Source: Propionivibrio sp. (GTDB lineage Bacteria; Pseudomonadota; Gammaproteobacteria; Burkholderiales; Rhodocyclaceae). Taken from it: a DNA stretch of 64,000 nt. The translations under genes and the position numbers were made by a program. Below, piece after piece: positions 16,562 to 24,841 of the stretch; positions within the stretch are counted from its first letter, which is position 1; every line of letters begins with the position of its first letter. Below the pieces are notes generated by a model. It did not search any database. It was not told where the DNA came from and was given only the letters and a program-made list of their open reading frames with translations. The stretch covers positions 744,001 through 808,000 of the forward strand of contig JADJLB010000001.1 of NCBI GenBank assembly GCA_016705685.1, written 5' to 3'.

Positions 16562-18358
16562 TCAGAAGCTCAAGGTGAGATTGAAGCCGCTGACGTTGTG
16601 CGCGGTCTGGAAGCCTTCCGGTTTGGCCAGGGGCCAGCCGGTGAAAACATCCCAGGAGAGGTCTTTGTAGCTGCCGCGCAGGCCGAGCACGGCGCCGGTG
16701 AGGTGCTTGCCAACGAGCAGGTCGGCGCTCTGGCCACCGACGCGGCCATGATCGATGCCGAGGTAGAGTTCCTGCCCGCTCGCTCCCAGTGCGATGCCAA
16801 TGTCGTTGCGAATGAGCCAGCCGCGCTCGGCCATGAGTACGCTTTCGCCATCGAAGCCGCGCACGGTGTAGCGGCCACCGATGGCGAGGCGGTCTTGCGG
16901 CACCAGCGGCGTGCGGTTCCACTGCGCGCGCCACGTGCCGCTGTAGCGGAAGCCCTGCCCGCCGAGTTGGAACGGCAGGGTGAGGCTGGCGTCGGCGGTG
17001 ACGATTCGCGGACGGGATGTGCCTTCGCCAAACGCGTCTTCCGGCGCCGGCAGGGCGTTGAAGGCACCGGTGCCCTGGCGGTAAGCGGTGCCGAGGTCGA
17101 GCGTGGCGTCGGCAATGAAGGCGCGATGCTGCAGGCCAAGCTCCCAGCCGGCCATGCGCCGGCGTTGCACCTCGACTTCGGTGTCGTCGACAAAGTTGTT
17201 GGATTGGCTCAGGTAGCCGCGCAGCGAGGCGCTCGTCTTGCCGCTGCCGTCGCGATGCAGAATGCGGGTGAGCCGGGCTTCGCAGTTCTTGCTGGTGCCG
17301 CTGTAGCGGTAGTTCTGGATGGCGCCGGCGACCGTCTGGTGGTAGCGGTTTTCGCTGGCGGTGACGCCGAACAACCAGTAATTGTAAGGCAGCGAATAGT
17401 GCAGGGTGTGGCCCTGGGTGCCGCGTTCGCCGTCTTCCTTGCCGCGGCCGCCGCCCAGATCATGGTTGAAACTGGCGTAGAAAAGGTCGTTTAGGGCGAA
17501 CAGGTGGTCGGCGGAAACAGTGACCGTGCCCTGGTATTTGCCGGTGCTCTTCGAGCCGCCGTCGTTGGCCGATAGCGTGAGGCGTAGCGGAAAAGCCTGT
17601 TTCCAGGCGATGAGGATGTCGCTTTCGCCGGGTTCGTCGCCTGGCACGATCTGGAGATCGGCTTCGGCGGTGGGCACGCGCTTCAAGTTTTCAAGCCCCT
17701 GTTCGATATCGCGCAGATTAAGCAGGTCGCCGGGCTGGGCGGGCAGGGCGTTCCAGGCGTTGGCGCGGGCACCGCTGTCTGGCGTGAAGCGGATGTAGCG
17801 GATACGACCGGGAACGACGGTCAGGGTGAGAATGCCGTCGCGCAGGTCCTGTGGCTTGGCAAGCACGCGGGTGGTGACGAAACCGCGGGCGACAACGGCG
17901 TTCTGCACTCGCGCCATCACAGTATTGATGCCCGTCGCGCCAAGGCAGCGGCCGGTAGCCGGGTCGTCGGGAGGGTCGATCGCCGCTTTCGCCCAGGCAA
18001 AGTCCGCTTGGCTCGACTCCAGGACAATTTCACGGATCGTAAAGCAGGGTGTTTCGGCCTCCGGCAGGCGGAGCCGCCCTTGCGCATCGGGCGCCTGCAG
18101 CCGTACGTCGGGTACCCGCTCCTGCTTTTCGCGCAACAGGCGATCACGCTCGATCTGCCGCTGCAATTCCTGGGCAATATCGGTTCCGGTCACCGTCTGG
18201 GCGATCGCTCCCGAAACCAGGGTGGCGTACAGGGCAACGCAGGTGACGATACCGCCGAGGGTCGGCTTGTGTTGACCGTGGCCTCGGACGACGCGGGCCT
18301 CACGCTGCACCGGGCTGTGCGTGGACGTCGCCATTCTTGTTGGAGTGCCCTGTCCCAT
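16562..18358 (-). CDS. cdiB: Two-partner secretion outer-membrane transporter CdiB (FhaC/ShlB family)
   Basis: 598 residues. A long N-terminus before a hydrophobic segment (GIVTCVALYATLVSGAIAQ) looks like an extended signal peptide. The mature start is predicted helical and Glu/Arg/Gln-rich (QELQRQIERDRLLREKQER), like the plug helix of FhaC. Two POTRA domains follow (CFTIREIVLESSQ; GFVTTRVLAKPQDLRDGILTLTVVPGRI). The rest is a 16-stranded barrel with the family signature TVRGFDG in the loop-6 region (about residue 485). It ends NVSGFNLTLSF, a terminal aromatic recognised by the BAM machinery. It should export CdiA via its TPS domain. First gene of the operon, divergent from the S24-like regulator. 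Confidence 0.93.
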   Translation of the reverse strand: MGQGTPTRMATSTHSPVQREARVVRGHGQHKPTLGGIVTCVALYATLVSGAIAQTVTGTDIAQELQRQIERDRLLREKQERVPDVRLQAPDAQGRLRLPEAETPCFTIREIVLESSQADFAWAKAAIDPPDDPATGRCLGATGINTVMARVQNAVVARGFVTTRVLAKPQDLRDGILTLTVVPGRIRYIRFTPDSGARANAWNALPAQPGDLLNLRDIEQGLENLKRVPTAEADLQIVPGDEPGESDILIAWKQAFPLRLTLSANDGGSKSTGKYQGTVTVSADHLFALNDLFYASFNHDLGGGRGKEDGERGTQGHTLHYSLPYNYWLFGVTASENRYHQTVAGAIQNYRYSGTSKNCEARLTRILHRDGSGKTSASLRGYLSQSNNFVDDTEVEVQRRRMAGWELGLQHRAFIADATLDLGTAYRQGTGAFNALPAPEDAFGEGTSRPRIVTADASLTLPFQLGGQGFRYSGTWRAQWNRTPLVPQDRLAIGGRYTVRGFDGESVLMAERGWLIRNDIGIALGASGQELYLGIDHGRVGGQSADLLVGKHLTGAVLGLRGSYKDLSWDVFTGWPLAKPEGFQTAHNVSGFNLTLSF

Positions 18359-18384
18359 TGCCTATTTATTAGATTTTTATAATA

Positions 18385-18399
18385 TTTAATGCCATTAAA
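18385..18399. promoter_or_regulatory. Possible operator palindrome upstream of cdiB
   Basis: TTTAAT-GCC-ATTAAA is a 6-bp inverted repeat in the AT-rich 212-base gap between cdiB and the divergent S24-like regulator. It is 27-41 bases before the cdiB start, where the cdiB promoter is expected (an AT-rich TATTAT lies next to it on the minus strand). It could be the regulator's binding site; that is inference only. Confidence 0.3.
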
Positions 18400-18533
18400 G
18401 AGGGCGCTATCGTACCTACTCGTCGCAACAAACACAACAAGTATTGTTAAATGGCATCTATGGTTGGCTATATTGGCGAACTATTGGAATGGACTGTTGT
18501 TCGTCTATTTGAACCGGCGGTTGCACGCTTCCC

Positions 18534-18564
18534 TTGCGCGATTCGAACGAAAGTCTTTTATAAT
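18534..18564 (+). promoter_or_regulatory. Sigma-70-like promoter of the S24-like regulator
   Basis: A perfect TATAAT -10 box lies at 18559-18564, with a weak TTGCGC at 18534-18539 (19-base spacing). Only six bases separate the -10 box from the ATG at 18571, so transcription should begin at or next to the start codon, and no Shine-Dalgarno sequence fits. This suggests a leaderless mRNA. Confidence 0.55.
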
Positions 18565-18570
18565 CGCCCC

Positions 18571-19263
18571 ATGAATTCAGTCATTCATCTCGACAATCAG
18601 GACGATAAGTCGCTCCGTCAGAAGGCCTTCCGCAAGCAGTTCGCCGACAACCTGAATGCGGCGCTGGATCGGCGCGGGGCCATTCCCGCCGGCTATGGCC
18701 GGGTAACGGCTGTGGCCGAGCTGTTCCGCGTCAGTCAGAACTCCGCGGCAAACTGGTTGCGCGGTGACGGCGTACCGGAATTGGCGCGCCTGCCGGAAAT
18801 CGCGGAAACCTTGAACACGACGGTGGAGCAGTTGATCATTGGTGCGCAGGGCACCGGCGCCAATGTCATCGATGAGCGGTATACGGTCGTCGATATTCAC
18901 GGCGGCAGCGAGGACGAAGCCCACGCGCTTTATCTGTTGCCCGAGGCGTTAAGAGAACTGGGCCTGCCGCGTGGCGTGACGGCGATGAAGGTGTCGGCCG
19001 ATGACATGGACCCCTATCTTCGCCCTGGCGATGTGGTTTTCTACGATCCGCGCGTCACCCGAATCCACGCCAACGGCGTTTATATGCTGCGTATTCACGG
19101 CGCGCTGGTGGTGCGTCGGGTTCAACGTGGAACGGTGGACGGCCTGCGCCTGATCTGCGACAACGAGCGCTTTGGCAGCGAATCGTTGCCCGAAACAGCC
19201 TTGGAGAGCGACAGTATCGAGGTCGTCGGCCATGTTGTCGGGCGGCTGCTCGTGGGCCGCTGA
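18571..19263 (+). CDS. HTH regulator with a LexA/S24-like C-terminal domain lacking the catalytic serine
   Basis: 230 residues. The N-terminal part (residues 10-95) holds a helix-turn-helix, AVAELFRVSQNSAANWLRGDG, of the phage-repressor type. The C-terminal part resembles an S24 peptidase/repressor fold: VSADDMDPYLRPGDVVFYDP corresponds to the usual SGDSMEP...GD block. The expected serine is Asp145 and the expected catalytic lysine appears to be arginine (ALVVRRV, near residue 182). No Ala-Gly cleavage site is evident, so self-cleavage seems unlikely. The ATG at 18571 is chosen because it directly follows a TATAAT box; a longer frame to 18451 has no support. It is divergent from cdiB and may control it (inference). 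Confidence 0.75.
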   Translation: MNSVIHLDNQDDKSLRQKAFRKQFADNLNAALDRRGAIPAGYGRVTAVAELFRVSQNSAANWLRGDGVPELARLPEIAETLNTTVEQLIIGAQGTGANVIDERYTVVDIHGGSEDEAHALYLLPEALRELGLPRGVTAMKVSADDMDPYLRPGDVVFYDPRVTRIHANGVYMLRIHGALVVRRVQRGTVDGLRLICDNERFGSESLPETALESDSIEVVGHVVGRLLVGR

Positions 19264-19273
19264 CGGCGCCGAA

Positions 19274-20755
19274 TCAACGTTCAGGATTCATCGCCGGGTA
19301 AGGGAACAGTACGTCGAGCGCGATGCTCTGCCCGGAAGCCTGAACGATACGCACATGCTCACGGCGTAACTCGCGTGCAGTGCGCAGCCCGCAGGAGTGG
19401 GCAATCATCGCGATCTCCTGGTTCATGTTTTTGCAGTAGGACGCGACGCGCTCGGCCTTGTCCTGAACGACCAGGCCGCGTTGCAACCGAGGGTCGTGCG
19501 TGGCGACGCCGGTCGGGCAGGTATTGGTATGGCAGCGCAGGGATTGTATGCAGCCCAGTGCAAACATGAAGCCGCGTGCCGAATTTACATAATCGGCCCC
19601 GGCCGCCAGCGCCCAGGCAACGCGGGCGGGCGTCACCAGTTGCCCCGAGGCGATCACCCGGATACGTTCCTTGAGGCCGCTCGCGATCAACGCATCGGTA
19701 ACCAGGGGCAGCGCTTCGTCGATCGACAGCGCCATATGGTCGGCCAGCGCCTGCGGCGCCGCGCCGCTGCCGCCCTCGCCGCCATCGATGGTCAGAAAAT
19801 CGGGCGCTGCCTGCAGCCCACGGCGCGAGACCCCCGCTGTGAGTTCGTTCATGAAGCGCTTGCCGCCAATGGCGGTTTTCACACCGACCGGCTTGCCGGT
19901 CACGGTGCGGATATGTTCGATCCTGTCGAGCAGCTCGTCGATGCTGGCAATATCCGGGTGGCGGTTCGGGCTGAGGGAATCCCGGCCTTCGGCAATGCCA
20001 CGAATCTTGGCAATCTCCGGCGTTACCTTGTTGCCCGGCAGAACGCCACCTTTGCCCGGTTTGGCCCCTTGCGACAACTTGATCTCGAACGCGCGAACCG
20101 TTTCGTGAGCAGCCAATTCGCGCAGGCGTTCGTCCGACAGCTGGCCATCCGCGTCCCGCACCCCGTATTTCGCTGTGCCAATCTGGAAAATGATGTCGCA
20201 GCCACCCTCCAGATGGTAGGGTGAAAGTCCGCCTTCGCCCGTATCCAGCCAGCAGCCTGCCGACGCGGCGCCGCGCGACAAGGCGCGCACCGCCGGTTTG
20301 GAAATCGCGCCAAAACTCATGGCGCTGATGTTGATCAGTGACCGGCCGACGAAAGGCGTCCGACAGTACCCCTCGCCGATCGCCGTCGCCGGGACGGGGC
20401 GCTGCTCTTCCTCCAGTACCGGAAAGGGCGCATTGACGAAAATCAGGGCGCCGGTTTCATGAATCCGGTAGGTCGAGCCGAATCCGATAATGCCGCCTTC
20501 ATTCTTTGCCATGCGGTAAACCCAACTTCGCGTGGCACGATCGAAGGGCATTTCCTCGCGGTCGCCAAGAAACAAATACTGGCGGAAATACTCGCCGAGG
20601 CGCTCAAAGACGTATCGCAGGTGGCCGATCAGCGGAAAATTCCGCAGCACGGTGTGTTTTTCCTGCGTGACGTCCTGAACGTAAAGGTAGGCCATGACAC
20701 CGGCCACGGTGAAGGCGAGAAGTACGCCCAGGCTAACAAGTATCAGGTCGAGCAT
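19274..20755 (-). CDS. FMN-binding glutamate-synthase-family protein (stand-alone, membrane-anchored)
   Basis: 493 residues. An N-terminal transmembrane helix (LILVSLGVLLAFTVAGVMAYLYV) is followed by the FMN/synthase domain of GltB: SFGAISKPAVRALSRGA, the KLSQGAKPGKGG segment, and GEGGSGAAPQALADH. The three-cysteine iron-sulfur motif C-x5-C-x4-C (GCIQSLRCHTNTCPTG) is present. The amidotransferase domain and the GXGXG domain of full-length GltB are absent, as is usual for this family, whose substrate is generally unknown. The stop is 10 bases from the end of the convergent regulator gene. There is no gltD partner in the window. Confidence 0.85.
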   Translation of the reverse strand: MLDLILVSLGVLLAFTVAGVMAYLYVQDVTQEKHTVLRNFPLIGHLRYVFERLGEYFRQYLFLGDREEMPFDRATRSWVYRMAKNEGGIIGFGSTYRIHETGALIFVNAPFPVLEEEQRPVPATAIGEGYCRTPFVGRSLINISAMSFGAISKPAVRALSRGAASAGCWLDTGEGGLSPYHLEGGCDIIFQIGTAKYGVRDADGQLSDERLRELAAHETVRAFEIKLSQGAKPGKGGVLPGNKVTPEIAKIRGIAEGRDSLSPNRHPDIASIDELLDRIEHIRTVTGKPVGVKTAIGGKRFMNELTAGVSRRGLQAAPDFLTIDGGEGGSGAAPQALADHMALSIDEALPLVTDALIASGLKERIRVIASGQLVTPARVAWALAAGADYVNSARGFMFALGCIQSLRCHTNTCPTGVATHDPRLQRGLVVQDKAERVASYCKNMNQEIAMIAHSCGLRTARELRREHVRIVQASGQSIALDVLFPYPAMNPER

Positions 20756-20903
20756 TTGCGGCTCCCTTGAAGAGGAGTAGTAAACCTGGAAACCTCGATT
20801 GACCGTTCATCTTGTGGCGTGGGGCATTGATACAAATGGCATTTGTTCGGATTCACCTGTTCACCTTTCGGGTGAGTCCGCTGCAGGGCGGGTGGTGTGG
20901 TTC

Positions 20904-21041
20904 TCAGGGCGCATGGCGGAGTTGCAACGCCTGCCCGCGCATACCGGCAAACGCCTGTTTTGTGTGGATCAACAAGCGCTGAAGCGGGCAGTAGCACCGG
21001 TGCTGGAGCGTGGCGAGGGGAATAGGGTCTGTATCGCCCAT
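20904..21041 (-). pseudogene. Remnant of a cas4-type gene (N-terminus only)
   Basis: A 45-residue frame from the ATG at 21041, seven bases after the toxin stop. It reads DPIPLATLQHRCYCPLQR then LLIHTKQAFAGMRG, which follows the usual Cas4 opening of the form ALQH-x3-CPRQ-x3-IH-EQ. The first iron-sulfur cysteine (YCP) is kept, but the nuclease motifs are missing and a TGA ends the frame at 20904-20906. Together with the cas3 fragment at 21653-21979 it suggests a decayed type I-C cas operon. Short length keeps the confidence moderate; a protein-profile search would settle it. Confidence 0.5.
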
Positions 21042-21047
21042 CAGGAG

Positions 21048-21413
21048 CTACATTGCCTTCAACATCGCTCTCACCCGCACTTTGTCGCGAGTAAAGACAA
21101 CGAACCTGCCAAAATAGACATCCGGCTGTGCGAGGAGGGACAATACCCAGTCGGCCGGCTCAGTTGGGCGATAGTGTGACTCGCGAAGCAGCACAATGGC
21201 GGGTGGAGCAGGTAAGCTTTTATGGAAAACAAGACCGCCGTAGTCGCGATCGAAAGTGATGATCCAGCGCTGCTCTGCAACAGCAAGGGACAGCACTTCT
21301 TCGTCCTTCCAGCCCGGGCAGGCATCGCTAACCGCCAGTACATTTAGTCCGGATGCCTCCAGACAGTGCCCTGCCGGAGCAGGAAAATTTTCGTCAAGCA
21401 GCAGTTTGATCAT
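21048..21413 (-). CDS. DUF5615 family PIN-like toxin
   Basis: 121 residues from the ATG at 21413 (MIKLLLDENFPAPAG). The acidic LLLDEN motif at the N-terminus, SDACPGWKDEEVLSLA, then WIITFDRDYGGLVF are the conserved acidic positions of DUF5615/PIN-like proteins, predicted ribonucleases. The start overlaps the DUF433 gene upstream by 20 bases, the normal antitoxin-first arrangement. A longer frame to 21542 exists but lies wholly inside the antitoxin gene. The pair sits where the central cas genes of the decayed locus would have been. Confidence 0.85.
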   Translation of the reverse strand: MIKLLLDENFPAPAGHCLEASGLNVLAVSDACPGWKDEEVLSLAVAEQRWIITFDRDYGGLVFHKSLPAPPAIVLLRESHYRPTEPADWVLSLLAQPDVYFGRFVVFTRDKVRVRAMLKAM

Positions 21414-21648
21414 GCCCTGCCTTGCCGACCGCGACGAAACTTTCCTCCCGATAAATTTCGGCGACAAAGGCCAACGCCGCCTGTATGTCGTCGCGGGTGA
21501 TATGCGGGTAGGCTGTAACGATATCGTCCATCGACCAGCCATCCGCGAGGCGATCCATCAATAATTCAACTGAAATCCGCGTGTCCTTGATGCGCGGTTT
21601 GCCGAACAGCGTATCCGGCGTAGCCACAATGCGATCTTTCCATTCCAT
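21394..21648 (-). CDS. DUF433 antitoxin
   Basis: 84 residues starting MEWKDRIVATPDTLFGKPRIKD. The core TPDTLFGKPRIKDTRISVELL then DGWSMDDIVTAYPHITRDDIQAAL is the DUF433 domain, a small helix-turn-helix-like fold that pairs with DUF5615 toxins. A strong AGGAGG lies seven bases before the start (21656-21661 on the plus coordinates). It overlaps the downstream toxin by 20 bases, so the two are translationally coupled and probably autoregulated, as is usual for such pairs. Confidence 0.88.
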   Translation of the reverse strand: MEWKDRIVATPDTLFGKPRIKDTRISVELLMDRLADGWSMDDIVTAYPHITRDDIQAALAFVAEIYREESFVAVGKAGHDQTAA

Positions 21649-21652
21649 TTCA

Positions 21653-21979
21653 CTACCTCCTGACCAAGCCCGCTCTCCTGCACGTCGATTGGTGCCGAGT
21701 ATGCGCCGAAGTCACGGTCCGCGCACTACCTTGATAAATCATGCTGGCGTCGACGTAGTTTTCGCCCTCATCCTGATTCAACAGGCCGACAGCCGACTTG
21801 AGGTAGATCTGAAACTCGGTGCTGTATTTCCCCAGATCGTGCAGGATTCCAAGCAATTCGCCGACCATGGCCAAATCAAGCTTGGCCGCATTGCCGCTGG
21901 CAAGCGACGCAACACCAAGAAGGTGCTCGCTGAGTTTTTGCTGGTCACCGTTCTTGCGGACGTGAGCGATGTAAATCAT
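21653..21979 (-). pseudogene. Remnant of cas3 (HD nuclease domain, N-terminus only)
   Basis: 108 codons from the ATG at 21979. Residues 1-78 (MIYIAHVRKNGDQQKLSEHL..., LLGILHDLGKYSTEFQIYL, GLLNQDEGENYVDA) match the start of type I-C Cas3, including His19 and the His47-Asp48 pair of the HD site. After YVDA the family sequence stops (expected next is a KGKIDHSTAGAQ-like stretch) and about 30 unrelated residues follow up to the toxin-antitoxin pair. The helicase part and the rest of the cas operon are gone, so no interference is expected. No CRISPR array is visible nearby. Confidence 0.7.
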
Positions 21980-22275
21980 CGTAGAGTGGTTCGATGGAAA
22001 TTATCAATTTTGAGCCGCAGTGTTCATGTGGCGAATCCAATATTGAGAATCTGATTAGCCACAAGCGATGCCCTCGTGGAAAGACAGGAGCATTTTGCAC
22101 CGATTCTCGGGCGAATGGTATGGCTATGTCGTGGCGATATGCCGATTAAAGGCCAAAGAAATAATGGGCAAACGTGATTTTCCGCCTCGTCTTTCAAGGT
22201 TTGTTCCGATTGCGACACCTTGCCGTATTCATGACTCTGGTCTAAGCTCCGACGTCACTCTCCTCACCGTCTGCG

Positions 22276-22878
22276 ATGGACATCAATCCGTATCACAACG
22301 TGCTCGAAGACGTTCAGGCGCTGCTGTCCGGCACTTTGCTGGTAGCCTTGGCGATCGTGCTGTTTCGACAGGCGGGTTTGTTGACCGGCGGGACGCCGGG
22401 ATTGACCTTTCTGGCGTATTACGCGAGCGGCGTTCCGTTCGGCGTGCTCTATTTCCTCATCAATATTCCGTTCTACATTTTTGCCTTTTTGGCGCTGGGC
22501 CGGGCGTTTGCGTTCAAGACATTTTGCGCTGTGGCTTTGCTTTCGCTTTACAGCGAGTGGCTTCCTCATTGGATTCGTGTCGAAAGCATTGACCCGGTCT
22601 TTGCCGCAATCCTCGGTGGATTGCTGGCGGGAGCGGGCTTGCTGATGCTGATTCGCCATCAGGCAAGCCTGGGCGGTATCGGCGTCCTGGCCATGTATCT
22701 GCAGCAGCGGCATGGGTGGCGCGCCGGAAGTTTGCAGATGATTGCCGACGCCTTCATCGTGTGCGGCGCCTTGTTCATTGTGGATCAGGAGCGGGTTGTC
22801 CTGTCGATTCTGGGGGCGTTGGTCCTCAACATGGTTCTGGCCGTCAATCATCGACCCGGGCGGTATTTCGGGCAGTAA
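22276..22878 (+). CDS. YitT family membrane protein
   Basis: 200 residues with about five hydrophobic segments, starting MDINPYHNVLEDVQALLSGT. The pattern LLVALAIVLFRQAGLLTGGT, PFGVLYFLINIPFYIF, GGLLAGAGLLMLIRHQASLGG and GSLQMIADAFIV is typical of the YitT membrane domain (DUF161). Unlike Bacillus YitT it has no C-terminal DUF2179 domain, as is common in proteobacterial members. Substrate unknown. The start follows about 300 bases with no gene; it is transcribed toward argS but has its own context. Confidence 0.8.
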   Translation: MDINPYHNVLEDVQALLSGTLLVALAIVLFRQAGLLTGGTPGLTFLAYYASGVPFGVLYFLINIPFYIFAFLALGRAFAFKTFCAVALLSLYSEWLPHWIRVESIDPVFAAILGGLLAGAGLLMLIRHQASLGGIGVLAMYLQQRHGWRAGSLQMIADAFIVCGALFIVDQERVVLSILGALVLNMVLAVNHRPGRYFGQ

Positions 22879-23039
22879 CCCTTTGTGCATGGTCGCTGGT
22901 CCACTCTGCAAAACGGTGCAGGCAGTTCGGCGGCGAGCGTCGCGTTGCGGAACCTTCGCCAATTCAATGCGGGCGACCTCGGAAACCGCCGGGCATCGTA
23001 TAATCGCCCTCCTGCACTCTGTCCAAATAAAGCATTGCA

Positions 23040-24821
23040 ATGACCCTCGATATCAAGACGCATCTCACCGGCCTGGTTCGCGCCGCTTTACTCAGTGTCG
23101 CGCCGGACCATGCGGACACGGCCATTGTTCTGGAGCGCCCGAAGCTGACGTCGCACGGCGATTTCTCCTGCAATGTGGCGATGCAACTGGCTCGCTCGAT
23201 GAAGCGTAACCCGCGTGAACTGGCTCAATTGCTGCGCTCCGAATTGCCAAAATCGCCCTTCGTCAGCATGGCCGAGATCGCCGGGGCCGGTTTCATCAAC
23301 TTTCATCTCATGCCGTCGGCCAAGGTGGAAGTGATTCGCAGCATTCTCGTACAGGGCGACACGTACGGACGCTCGACGCTGGGTGGCCGGAAGAAGGTGC
23401 AGATTGAATTTGTTTCCGCCAACCCGACGGGGCCTCTGCACGTCGGTCATGGCCGCGGCGCGGCCTACGGCGCCAGCCTGGCGAATCTGCTTGCCTATGC
23501 CGGTTGGGATGTGACGCGCGAATTCTATGTCAACGATGCGGGCCGGCAGATGGATATTCTGGCCTTGTCGGCGTGGCTCAGATACCTGGCCTTCTACGCC
23601 GATACGCTCGGTGGCGTGCCATTCCCGCGGAATGCCTATCAGGGAGATTACGTGGGTGAAATGGCCGCGCAGATCCAGCGTGCGCACGGGGACAAGTATT
23701 GCCGCCAAGCGTCCGTCGTGCTGAGCGGCGCGCCCGGATTGCCCGATCCCGAGCGCGCCGACGACGATGCCAAGGCGCAGCGCGAGTCGCACCTGGACGT
23801 CTTGATCGCAAACGCCAAAGCGCTGCTCGGCGAAGACTGGAACTATATTCACAATCATGTGCTCACCGAACAACTGGCCGATTGCCGTAGCGACCTCAAG
23901 GCGTTCGGCGTGCACTTCGACGTGTGGTTTTCCGAAAAAGCGCTGTTCGATACCGGCCTTGTGGACCGTTGCATGGCGCGGCTGGAAAAGGCCGACTACC
24001 TGTACATGCAGGACGGTGCCCAATGGTTCAAGTCAACGGCCTTTGGCGACGAGAAGGATCGCGTCGTGCAGCGCGACAACGGACTCTACACGTACTTCGC
24101 TTCCGACATTGCCTATCACCTGAACAAATACGAGCGGGGTTTCGAACGCATCATCAACATCTGGGGAGCGGACCATCATGGCTACATCCCGCGCGTCAAG
24201 GGCGCCCTGGCGGCCTTGGGGCTCGACCCGGGGGTTCTTGAGGTGGCGCTTGTGCAGTTTGCCGTGCTCTACCGTCATGGCCAGAAGGCGCCGATGTCGA
24301 CGCGTTCCGGCGAGTATGTCACCCTGCGTGCCCTGCGTGAGGATGTTGGGAACGACGCCTGCCGCTTTTTTTACGTGTTACGCAAATCCGATCAGCATCT
24401 CGACTTCGATCTTGATTTGGCCAAGAGCCAGTCCAACGAAAACCCGGTGTATTACATTCAGTATGCCCATGCACGCATCTGTTCGTTGCTTGCCCAGTGG
24501 GACAAGGATGCCGGTTCGGACGAAGCGCTCGAAGAAGCCAACGTCGCTCGTCTCGACAACCCGCGCGAACTTGCGGTTGCCGCCAAACTCAGCGAGTTTC
24601 CGGAACTGGTCGAATCCGCTGCCCGCGATCTGTCGCCCCATCTGATAGCCTTCTACCTGAAGGATCTGGCCGCGGAATTCCACAGCTACTATAATGCCGA
24701 ACGCATGCTGGTTGACGATGCCGAATTGAAATGCTCGCGCATGGCTCTGGCGGTTTCAGTTCGTCAGGTGATCCGCAATGGCCTGACCCTGCTTGGCGTC
24801 AACTGCCCGCAAACGATGTAA
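23040..24821 (+). CDS. argS: Arginyl-tRNA synthetase
   Basis: 593 residues, class I synthetase charging tRNA-Arg in the cytoplasm. The N-terminal Add-1 domain (about 1-110) precedes the HIGH-type motif NPTGPLHVGHGRGAAYG; KAPMSTRSGEYVTL stands at the KMSKS position, and a DALR anticodon-binding domain ends the protein (about residues 460-593). A TATAAT at 22999-23004 lies 35 bases before the ATG as a likely -10 box, without a clear -35. The length is usual for the family. It is followed closely by the SPOR-protein gene. Confidence 0.95.
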   Translation: MTLDIKTHLTGLVRAALLSVAPDHADTAIVLERPKLTSHGDFSCNVAMQLARSMKRNPRELAQLLRSELPKSPFVSMAEIAGAGFINFHLMPSAKVEVIRSILVQGDTYGRSTLGGRKKVQIEFVSANPTGPLHVGHGRGAAYGASLANLLAYAGWDVTREFYVNDAGRQMDILALSAWLRYLAFYADTLGGVPFPRNAYQGDYVGEMAAQIQRAHGDKYCRQASVVLSGAPGLPDPERADDDAKAQRESHLDVLIANAKALLGEDWNYIHNHVLTEQLADCRSDLKAFGVHFDVWFSEKALFDTGLVDRCMARLEKADYLYMQDGAQWFKSTAFGDEKDRVVQRDNGLYTYFASDIAYHLNKYERGFERIINIWGADHHGYIPRVKGALAALGLDPGVLEVALVQFAVLYRHGQKAPMSTRSGEYVTLRALREDVGNDACRFFYVLRKSDQHLDFDLDLAKSQSNENPVYYIQYAHARICSLLAQWDKDAGSDEALEEANVARLDNPRELAVAAKLSEFPELVESAARDLSPHLIAFYLKDLAAEFHSYYNAERMLVDDAELKCSRMALAVSVRQVIRNGLTLLGVNCPQTM

Positions 24822-24841
24822 TATTGACCCGGAAATTGTCC

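Noticed and set aside
20799-21179. A plus-strand frame of 126 codons between the glutamate-synthase-like gene and the toxin
   Set aside because: It has no recognisable family features and overlaps the 3' end of the DUF5615 gene on the other strand; the minus strand here gives the better explained cas4-like fragment.
20756-22275. Search for a CRISPR array next to the cas fragments
   Set aside because: I saw no regularly spaced 28-37 base repeats on either strand in this stretch or elsewhere in the window.
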